From NCBI GenBank assembly GCA_024635755.1, contig JAGXIF010000033.1, positions 1 through 64,000 of the forward strand: DNA of 64,000 nucleotides, given 5' to 3'. The translations under genes and the position numbers were made by a program. The DNA comes from Halothiobacillus sp. (lineage in GTDB: Bacteria; Pseudomonadota; Gammaproteobacteria; Halothiobacillales; Halothiobacillaceae). Each line of letters begins with the position of its first letter. Within the stretch, counting starts at the first letter, position 1. The notes below the pieces were generated by a model. That model had not been told where the DNA came from, searched no databases, and saw nothing but the letters and a program-made list of their open reading frames with translations. Shown piece after piece: positions 57,583-64,000 of this stretch.

Positions 57583-58587
57583 ATGCGGAAAGCGCCAAAG
57601 CCTAGCCGCCGATTGCATGGATTGCCGCGACCCCGGTCGTGCTTTGCCTCCCGGGATATCAAGACCCTGGCAGCCGCTTTCCTGGTGACCTGCTTGGCCC
57701 TGGGATCGCTGTCGATGGTCCGGGCTGCGGAGGTTGGTGACTGGCTCGATGCTCGGGGTGAGCCGCTAACCGAGCGGGCCGCTGTCAAGCGTATCGGAGC
57801 CGCCGATGTTGTTCTTCTCGGCGAGGTCCACGATTCGGCGGATATTCATCGCCGGCAGGTCGCCTTGCTGGAGACGTTCCCGGGTCATCCGTTGGTGCTC
57901 GCTCTCGAGCAACTGGACCTGGAATATTGGGACGCGCTGGTATCCGAGCAGTCAAGTAATGAAGGAATCGACGCCCGTAGCCTGGCCGAGATCGGCGGCT
58001 TCGACGAGGAGGGCTGGGGCTGGGACCAGTACGGCCCCTTGTGCGAGCTCGCAGTGAAAAATGGGTGGCCGGTTCGACCGCTTAACCTCTCTCGGCAGAA
58101 GGCCATGGCGATTGCCATGGCCGAGGAGGATTGGCTCGAACCGCTGTCGTCGGAACAGCAGAAAGTGTTGGAATCCCGGGCCCCTGAACTTGCCTTGCCG
58201 GAAGCATTGCAGGGCGATCTTCTCGACACGCTGATCGGTGCGCACTGCAAGGACATGGGGCGCGATCTTGCCCGTCGGATCGCCCGGGCGCAGGTTGCTA
58301 GAGACGTGCTGATGGCCGACGCCATCGTGCGCATGCGCGAGGCATTCCCGGAACGACGAGTGGTGGCCATCATGGGCAATCAACACGCACGCCTAGACCG
58401 CGGGGTCGGCTACTGGTTGGAGCAAATGAGTGGCATCCCCGACGAGATTGTGGTCTCGATAGCCATGGTGCCGGTGAATTCGGCGCCATTGGGCAATGAA
58501 GTCGGGGTATATCACCTACGTCTGTTAACCGATCGGGTCGATCGGCCGTCCTCTTGCGCGGGAAATACTAATGTGGATAAAAACTAA
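57583..58587 (+). CDS. ChaN family (haem-binding uptake/Tiki-like) protein
   Basis: The protein is about 334 aa with a signal peptide or anchor near residues 25-48 (LAAAFLVTCLALGSLSMVRAA). The ChaN-like domain starts with DVVLLGEVHDSADIHRRQ. It also contains ALEQLDLEYW, a central region with GWDQYGPL and RPLNLSR, and the distal MGNQHARLDRGVGYWL. The GE(V)HD and GNQHA histidines are the expected metal or haem ligands. ChaN of Campylobacter binds haem; other members may be metalloproteases. I chose the ATG at 57583 (GGAG upstream); the ORF-track start is further upstream. It would act in the periplasm. Confidence 0.82.
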   Translation: MRKAPKPSRRLHGLPRPRSCFASRDIKTLAAAFLVTCLALGSLSMVRAAEVGDWLDARGEPLTERAAVKRIGAADVVLLGEVHDSADIHRRQVALLETFPGHPLVLALEQLDLEYWDALVSEQSSNEGIDARSLAEIGGFDEEGWGWDQYGPLCELAVKNGWPVRPLNLSRQKAMAIAMAEEDWLEPLSSEQQKVLESRAPELALPEALQGDLLDTLIGAHCKDMGRDLARRIARAQVARDVLMADAIVRMREAFPERRVVAIMGNQHARLDRGVGYWLEQMSGIPDEIVVSIAMVPVNSAPLGNEVGVYHLRLLTDRVDRPSSCAGNTNVDKN

Positions 58588-58726
58588 GGTGGATTAATAG
58601 AAGCAGAATATCCGTACCCGCTAGGCGATTGGTCGGGGAGGGTTGAAAGGCATGTTAGCGTGCCCCGTAAGCAGATATTTTGAGTTTATGTGAGCCGCCA
58701 CAACAACAATGGAAGAGGGATCGAGA

Positions 58727-60019
58727 ATGAAAAAGCATCTCCTGGCATTGTCAATCGGTGCGGCCCTTGGCGCTTCGCCGTTGGTCGCCCTTGCCGCAGA
58801 CTCTGACAAGAGCACTCAGCAGATCCTGCAGGAACTCGAGCAGCTCAAACAGCGTGTCGAAGCACTGCAGACCGATCTGGACAAGGAACGTGCCCGCAAT
58901 GACGAAATTGCGGAAAAACAGCAGGAGACGGAGGAGAAGGTCTCCAAGGCCCAGCAGGTCGCCGAATCTGTTAAATCGGACATCAACGTTGGCGGTGCGG
59001 TGCGTTTCAACTACGCCGCGAAGGATTGGGATGAAGGAAGTAAGGACCGGTATGGTGATCTCGCGTTTGATACCTTCCGTTTGAATCTTGATGGAAAAAT
59101 CAACGATGTGATTCTGTCGGCCGAATGGCGGTGGTACGAATACATGTCAGTGATCCATCACGCTTGGGTCGGCTACGAATTTACGGATGACCTGACGGCA
59201 CGCGCGGGTATTTTCCAAGTGCCTTTTGGTGTGCTGCCGTATAACTCGCATAACTTTTATTTCTCCTCGCTCTACTATGCAGGTCTGGAAGACAACTATG
59301 ATTTCGGTCTAGGTGTGACCTACGAGCCGGGTGATTGGCGTTTTGACGTTGCCCTTTTGAAGAATGATGAACGTGGTGGGGCGAGCAACGAGAGTTATTC
59401 GGCTAACGTGACCGGTTATGGAGCCAGCTTGGCTGCGGATGATCCGGTAGGCGATGGCATGGAAATGACTAATACCATTGCCTTGCGGGGGGAGTATGAC
59501 TTTAAAGCCAGCGACGACTTGACGTTGAAGCCGGGTGCTTCGTTGAAATTTGGCCAGTTGGATGGGCTTGGTGCTGCTCAAGAGGGTACTTATTATGCTG
59601 CGGCAGCGCACTTGGTGGCAGACTACAAGAACTTCAATGCTCAACTTCAGTACACTGACTGGGAATATGACATTGATGACCGGAACGCACAGCTGATCGA
59701 ATATGGCTACTATGCATTCAATACGTTCGGTCCCCTTGATGCTAGTGCCGTGACAGCCAACCTGGCCTATACACACTCTGTGGATTGGGGTCCGATTTCT
59801 TCGCTGACCTTCTATAACGATTACAGCCATATCTTTGACAAGAATGCGGATCTTCCCGACACTTGGATGAACGTCACCGGCATGGCCGTTGCAGCCGGCC
59901 CGGTCTACGCTTACTTCGATTATATCGTGGGCAAAAACCAGCCGTTCGTGAATGGAAGCTTGGCTGGTGATGGTAGTCAGAACAGTCTGTTCAACATCAA
60001 CGTCGGTTATTACTTCTGA
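58727..60019 (+). CDS. Outer-membrane porin with N-terminal coiled coil
   Basis: The 430-aa protein has a signal peptide (MKKHLLALSIGAALGASPLVALA, cleaved after about residue 23). A coiled-coil segment follows (about 28-85, QQILQELEQLKQRVEAL). A beta-barrel region rich in alternating aromatic residues runs to a C-terminal phenylalanine (NINVGYYF), the Bam-recognised ending. The layout resembles trimeric porins such as the phosphate-selective OprP/OprO type, or DUF3138-like porins. Selectivity is not readable. The coding sequence is less GC-rich than its neighbours, with many T-ending codons, as often seen in very highly expressed genes. GAGGGA precedes the ATG, and a strong terminator follows. 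Confidence 0.88.
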   Translation: MKKHLLALSIGAALGASPLVALAADSDKSTQQILQELEQLKQRVEALQTDLDKERARNDEIAEKQQETEEKVSKAQQVAESVKSDINVGGAVRFNYAAKDWDEGSKDRYGDLAFDTFRLNLDGKINDVILSAEWRWYEYMSVIHHAWVGYEFTDDLTARAGIFQVPFGVLPYNSHNFYFSSLYYAGLEDNYDFGLGVTYEPGDWRFDVALLKNDERGGASNESYSANVTGYGASLAADDPVGDGMEMTNTIALRGEYDFKASDDLTLKPGASLKFGQLDGLGAAQEGTYYAAAAHLVADYKNFNAQLQYTDWEYDIDDRNAQLIEYGYYAFNTFGPLDASAVTANLAYTHSVDWGPISSLTFYNDYSHIFDKNADLPDTWMNVTGMAVAAGPVYAYFDYIVGKNQPFVNGSLAGDGSQNSLFNINVGYYF

Positions 60020-60043
60020 TATTGATTGGGTGATTGACACGGG

Positions 60044-60068
60044 AAGCGGGCTCCGGCCCGCTTTTTTT
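60044..60068 (+). terminator. Rho-independent terminator of the porin gene
   Basis: AAGCGGG-ctccgg-CCCGCTT followed by TTTTTT, 25 nt after the porin stop codon. Confidence 0.95.
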
Positions 60069-60158
60069 ATGCCAGACTGAAGGGGAATTGCCGTTCAGGA
60101 ATGTTATCCAGAGCGGTTCGTGGGCAGCGATTCACCCCCTTGGCCATGGATAAGATTG

Positions 60159-62057
60159 ATGGAAGCAGAAGTCCGAGAGATACGGGAACACATCGGTCGA
60201 TTTCCTCCCTTCGATAGCCTCAACGAGGGGCTTCTCGACGAGGTGGCGCGTTCGGTGGAGGTGGCCTATTACAAGTCCGGCTCCACGATCCAGGAATATG
60301 GCGAACCCATTGAGACACTGCGTTATGTCCGCAGTGGGGCGGTAGAGGTCTACCGGCACAACGGCGATCTGTATAACCGCCTGAGCCAAGGGGACATCCT
60401 CGGTCATACCGGGTTGATGCATCACCGGCGGGTGCGGTTTCCGGCCACGGCGATCGAGGACACGCTGCTCTATCTGATTCCGGCGCCGGTGTTCGATCGG
60501 CTCTGCTCGGAAGACGACAACTTCGCCGATTTCGTCGAGCTTTCCGGCCCGCGCTTGCAGGCGGCCGTTCAGCAGAACGAGCGTGAAAACGACATGATGG
60601 TCACGCGGGTACGGCAGTTGCTTGGTCGAAGCCCGGTGAGCATCGAGGAAACGGTGACCGTGGGCGAAGCCGCACGCCGCATGACCGACGGGCATGTCTC
60701 TTCCATCTTGCTGCTATCGGCGACGTCCGCGGAAGACGAGAGGGGGTTTGTCGGCACTGACGGTGGCCATTGGCGCCTGGCCGGCATACTCACCGACCAG
60801 GACTTGCGGGTCCGGGTGCTTGCCGTCGGTGGAACGACGGAAACTCGCCTTGTCGATATCAAGCACGAGCGACTGATCACGATCCAGTCGGACGAGTCGG
60901 TGTACGAGGCGATGATGGCGATGTTGCGCAACAATGTTCACCATCTGCCGGTGCTGCATCGGCGGCGGCCGGTGGGCGTGGTGCACCTGTCGGACATCGT
61001 CCGATACGAGACGCAGAGCAGCCTTTACCTGGTGAGCAACATCTTCAGTCAGACAAGCGTCAAGGGCCTCGAACGGCTGATGCCGGATGTACGAGCCGCG
61101 TTTGTCCGCCTCGTCGAGGAAGGGGCCACCTCGCAGATGATCGGCCAGGCCATGTCCTCGATCGGTCGCAGCCTGATTCGCCGGTTGATCGAATTGGCCG
61201 AGGCAGATATCGGCCCGCCACCGGTGCCGTATTGCTTCATGGTCAATGGATCGATGGCTCGCAATGAACAGGCGATCAGCACGGACCAGGACAATGCCCT
61301 GATCATCGATGATTCGTTCCTCCCGGAGGAGCACGATGCCTGGTTCGCCGATCTGGCCAAGCGGGTGAGTGACGGGCTGGATGCCTGTGGTTACACCTAT
61401 TGCACGGGCGACATCATGGCAACCAACCCGAAATGGCGCCAGCCGTTGTCGGTCTGGAAGCGCTATTTCGATGAGTGGATTAGTGAGCCGGACCCCGAGC
61501 GACTCTTGCACAGTTCGATTTTCTTCGATCTGGAGTCGGTCTACGGCGAGGAACGCTTCGTCGAGCAACTACAGGATCGGATCGCCACCAAGGGTAAGCA
61601 GAGCCCGCTGTTCCTGGCCGCCTTGGCCCGCAATGCCTTGTATCGCACGCCGCCGCTGGGGTTTTTCCGTACCTTCGTCATGGAGCAGGACGGCAAGCAC
61701 AACAATTCGATCAATCTTAAGCGCCGTGGAACCGCGCCGCTGATCGATGTGATTCGTGTCCACGCGATTGCAGCCGGATCCCGTGCGCAGAATTCCTTCG
61801 CGCGACTCGATGACCTCAGTGAGGCAAAGACCTTGCCGGCCGGTCAGGCGGACAAACTGCGCTATTCGCTCGAATTCATCGCCATGGTGCGCATTCGCCA
61901 TCAGGCCTATGATCTAAGACATGATCAGACGCCGGACAACAATATCGAGCCGGAGAACGTCTCCGATGGGGAGCGTCACAACCTCAAGGATGCGTTCCAG
62001 GTGTTGAGCAACGCGCAGAAATTCCTGCGCTTTCGATATCCCATGCCGAGCCGCTGA
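60159..62057 (+). CDS. DUF294 putative nucleotidyltransferase with cNMP-binding and CBS domains (copy 2)
   Basis: The protein is about 632 aa, a paralogue of 10866-12725 with the same domain order. The cNMP-binding domain (about 15-125) is better conserved here (VAYYKSGSTIQEYGEPIETLRYVRSGAVEV). The CBS pair (about 150-290) carries a short insertion in the first CBS (SATSAEDERGFVGTDGGHW). The nucleotidyltransferase core has GSMARNEQAISTDQDNALII (about 375-395), followed by the DUF294 C-terminal domain. I chose the ATG at 60159 because family alignment starts there; the ORF-track GTG start adds 13 residues. It is followed after 3 nt by its exonuclease partner. Confidence 0.88.
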   Translation: MEAEVREIREHIGRFPPFDSLNEGLLDEVARSVEVAYYKSGSTIQEYGEPIETLRYVRSGAVEVYRHNGDLYNRLSQGDILGHTGLMHHRRVRFPATAIEDTLLYLIPAPVFDRLCSEDDNFADFVELSGPRLQAAVQQNERENDMMVTRVRQLLGRSPVSIEETVTVGEAARRMTDGHVSSILLLSATSAEDERGFVGTDGGHWRLAGILTDQDLRVRVLAVGGTTETRLVDIKHERLITIQSDESVYEAMMAMLRNNVHHLPVLHRRRPVGVVHLSDIVRYETQSSLYLVSNIFSQTSVKGLERLMPDVRAAFVRLVEEGATSQMIGQAMSSIGRSLIRRLIELAEADIGPPPVPYCFMVNGSMARNEQAISTDQDNALIIDDSFLPEEHDAWFADLAKRVSDGLDACGYTYCTGDIMATNPKWRQPLSVWKRYFDEWISEPDPERLLHSSIFFDLESVYGEERFVEQLQDRIATKGKQSPLFLAALARNALYRTPPLGFFRTFVMEQDGKHNNSINLKRRGTAPLIDVIRVHAIAAGSRAQNSFARLDDLSEAKTLPAGQADKLRYSLEFIAMVRIRHQAYDLRHDQTPDNNIEPENVSDGERHNLKDAFQVLSNAQKFLRFRYPMPSR

Positions 62058-62060
62058 TCC

Positions 62061-62783
62061 ATGGCCTCATCCGAGAAGAAAGCCACAGGTTCCCCCACGT
62101 GGAGGACCTTTTTCGCCGAGCAGTCCCGCGTGTGCCGGGACCCGGCGCTGCGACAATTCTATGCCGCCGGCGTTCCCGATCCGGATACGCCGATTCAGGA
62201 TGTGGAGATGATGGCACTCGACTTCGAGACGACCGGCATGGACCACCATCGCCATGCAATTGTGAGTATCGGACTGGTGCCGTTCACGCTGCGCACGATC
62301 CGCCCGAATGCCGGCCACTACTGGGTGGTTTACCCCCAACGTCCGTTGGACGAGGCATCGATCGTGTTCCATCGAATCACCCACGCCGAGGTGGCCAATG
62401 CCCCCGACTTCGACGAGGTGTTGGACGAGGTGCTAGCCGCGCTGTCCGGCCGGTTGGCCGTGGTGCATTACCGCCATATCGAGCGACCATTTCTCGATAC
62501 GGCTGTGCTCGCCCGCCGGGGAGAACGCTGCCTGTTTCCCGTCATCGACACCATGACGATCGAGGCGTTGCAGGAGCGACAAGGATGGATGAGCCGCCTG
62601 AAAGCGTTTTTCGGTGGAAAGCCGGTCTCCATCCGTTTGGGTGATAGCCGTGCGCGCTACGGGCTGCCAGCGTATTCGTCGCACCATGCCAAACTCGACG
62701 CCCTAGCCACGGCCGAATTGTTGCAGGCGCAGATTGCCAGACATTACCGTCCGGAGACCCCCGTGGGAGAACTCTGGATATAG
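62061..62783 (+). CDS. 3'-5' exonuclease, DnaQ/epsilon-like (copy 2)
   Basis: The 240-aa paralogue of 12737-13447 has Exo I LDFETTGMDHHRHAIVSIG (about 53-71) and Exo III SSHHAKLDALATAEL. The Exo II region reads VVHYRHIERPFL: the Asn is Tyr and the Asp position is Glu, as in copy 1. It is tightly coupled to the DUF294 gene, 3 nt apart, and ends at a strong terminator. It is probably a regulatory or repair nuclease rather than replicative proofreading. Confidence 0.86.
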   Translation: MASSEKKATGSPTWRTFFAEQSRVCRDPALRQFYAAGVPDPDTPIQDVEMMALDFETTGMDHHRHAIVSIGLVPFTLRTIRPNAGHYWVVYPQRPLDEASIVFHRITHAEVANAPDFDEVLDEVLAALSGRLAVVHYRHIERPFLDTAVLARRGERCLFPVIDTMTIEALQERQGWMSRLKAFFGGKPVSIRLGDSRARYGLPAYSSHHAKLDALATAELLQAQIARHYRPETPVGELWI

Positions 62784-62815
62784 CTCAGCGCTCATCCAAT
62801 CTTCGTGGACATAAA

Positions 62816-62841
62816 AAAGGCGACCATTAATGGTCGCCTTT
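62816..62841. terminator. Bidirectional terminator
   Basis: AAAGGCGACCATTAATGGTCGCCTTT is a perfect palindrome with an A-run before and TTTCT after. It lies between the convergent exonuclease and BCCT genes. Confidence 0.95.
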
Positions 62842-62871
62842 CTACTGCTCCGTTAAGCCTTTCGGTCAGGC

Positions 62872-64000
62872 TTAGGCCTTTTTCTTGGACCGAGGTTCAT
62901 CCATCAGTCCCTTGACGATGGCGTAACACCCGACCAGAAGCACGAGGGTGAACGGCAGGCCCGCGGAGACGGCGACGGCCTGCAGTGCTGCCAGGCCACC
63001 ACCGACGAGCAAGGCGATGGCAATCGCGCCCTCGATCACGCCCCAGAAGACACGCTGGGGTTTGGGTGCATCGATCTTGCCGCCCGCTGTGATGGTGTCG
63101 ATCACCAAGGAACCCGAGTCCGACGAGGTGACGAAGAACACGATCACCAGAACGATGGCGATGAAGGACGTGACCTCGGTCCACGGCATCTGGCCGAGTA
63201 CCTCGAACAACTGTATCGGCAGGTCAGAATTCGCAGCGCCCTCGAAGCCCTTTTGCAGTTGATCGATTGCGGCCGTGCCAAACGCGGTCATCCAGAATAC
63301 CGACACGACGGAGGGGATCAGCAGGACGGCAGTCAGGAACTCCCGGACCGATCGGCCACGGCTGACACGGGCGATGAACATGCCGACAAACGGCGACCAG
63401 CTGATCCACCAAGCCCAGTAGAACGTTGTCCAACCCTGGCTGAAATTGGCGTCCTCCCGACCGAAGGGGTTGGCCAGGAAGGGAAATTCGACAAGGTAGG
63501 AGCCCAGGTTCTTGAAGAACCCGGTGGCGATCAAGAGCGTCGGTCCGACGAAGACGACGAACATCAGCAGCAGGAAGGCCAGCACCATGTTGAGCTGGGA
63601 CAGGCGTTTGACACCCTTGTCAACGCCCAAGACGATCGAGATGACGGCCACGGCCGTGATGCTGGCGATCAACAGCACCAGCGTGGTGTTGCCCCCGGGA
63701 ATCCCGAACAAATGGCTGAGTCCGGCTGCGGCCTGCTGTGCACCCACACCGAGGGAAGTCGCCAGGCCAAACAGGGTGGCAAAGACCGCCAGGATGTCGA
63801 TTGCGTGGCCGGGCCAGCCCCAGATACGCTCACCCAGAATCGGGTAAAAGATCGACCGAACGGTCAGCGGCAACCCCTTGTTGTAGGAGAAGATCGCCAG
63901 CGACAGGGCCACGACCGCGTAGATCGCCCAGGGGTGCAGACCCCAGTGAAAGATGGTCGCTGCCATCCCGAGGCTCATGGCGGCCGACGGGTTGCCCTCA
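62872..64000 (-). CDS. BCCT family betaine/choline/carnitine transporter (5' part off the right edge)
   Basis: At least 376 residues are visible; the reading frame is open to the window edge (EGNPSAAMSLGMAATIFHWGLHPW), so the N-terminus is missing. The BCCT signature is present in WTTFYWAWWISWSPFVGMFIARVSRGRSVREF, together with the TM segment VFFVTSSDSGSLVIDT. It would import a compatible solute such as glycine betaine with Na+ or H+, consistent with a salt-exposed organism. The C-terminus is short and lysine-rich (DEPRSKKKA), without the long osmosensing tail of BetP. Confidence 0.94.
   Translation of the reverse strand, partial: EGNPSAAMSLGMAATIFHWGLHPWAIYAVVALSLAIFSYNKGLPLTVRSIFYPILGERIWGWPGHAIDILAVFATLFGLATSLGVGAQQAAAGLSHLFGIPGGNTTLVLLIASITAVAVISIVLGVDKGVKRLSQLNMVLAFLLLMFVVFVGPTLLIATGFFKNLGSYLVEFPFLANPFGREDANFSQGWTTFYWAWWISWSPFVGMFIARVSRGRSVREFLTAVLLIPSVVSVFWMTAFGTAAIDQLQKGFEGAANSDLPIQLFEVLGQMPWTEVTSFIAIVLVIVFFVTSSDSGSLVIDTITAGGKIDAPKPQRVFWGVIEGAIAIALLVGGGLAALQAVAVSAGLPFTLVLLVGCYAIVKGLMDEPRSKKKA

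Overview
The window reads as chromosomal DNA of a high-GC gammaproteobacterium. Core genes (purL, purB, rep, rdgC, pepN, tsaB, queG, ppc) are gammaproteobacterial in domain layout. The combination of a complete glycogen block, ppc, the gnd-zwf-pgi set, MotAB and a BCCT osmolyte carrier suggests a motile, salt-exposed, possibly autotrophic sulfur-oxidiser-like lineage (Halothiobacillaceae or relatives). That assignment is inference; the sequence contains no rRNA or tRNA to confirm it.

Layout. (1) 1-4980 is the accessory end. A predicted ion antiporter plus MscS channel pair lies between direct copies of a ~280-nt structured repeat. A REP-like cluster and an inverted third repeat copy follow. 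Next comes a visibly AT-richer insert carrying a PIN-like nuclease with a C-terminal zinc ribbon and a small six-repeat protein. (2) 4984-9561 holds nrdB and nrdA, with predicted NrdR boxes and a DnaA box upstream. NrdB has the class Ic signature (Phe at the radical-Tyr position, Glu for the first Asp ligand). (3) 9818-25000 holds a nucleotide-sugar epimerase, a DUF294/exonuclease pair, an RND efflux operon, then purL, a DMT transporter and rep. (4) 25093-43908 is a carbon-storage and central-carbon block. On the minus strand are glgB, glgA, DUF1631 and PilZ. On the plus strand are glgC, GH57 and malQ, followed by ppc (minus) and gnd-zwf-pgi (plus). (5) 43966-58587 is housekeeping: tsaB, a small secreted protein, crcB-queG, an HDOD protein, purB, rdgC, pepN, motAB, a membrane-anchored methyltransferase, an RRM protein, an anchored thioredoxin-like protein and a ChaN-like protein. 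(6) 58727-64000 holds an outer-membrane porin, a second DUF294/exonuclease pair, and a BCCT transporter running off the right edge.

How the genes work together. GlgC makes ADP-glucose, GlgA polymerises it and GlgB branches it. GH57 and MalQ remodel or mobilise glucan. Pgi, Zwf and Gnd connect hexose phosphate to NADPH and pentose phosphate, and pentoses feed nucleotide synthesis (PurL, PurB, NrdAB). A PilZ protein encoded at the end of the glgBA operon suggests a c-di-GMP input.

Most interesting items: the class Ic-type ribonucleotide reductase; the PIN/zinc-ribbon nuclease plus six-repeat protein cassette, which is the best candidate for an undescribed system; and the repeat family whose hairpins show compensatory base changes between copies.
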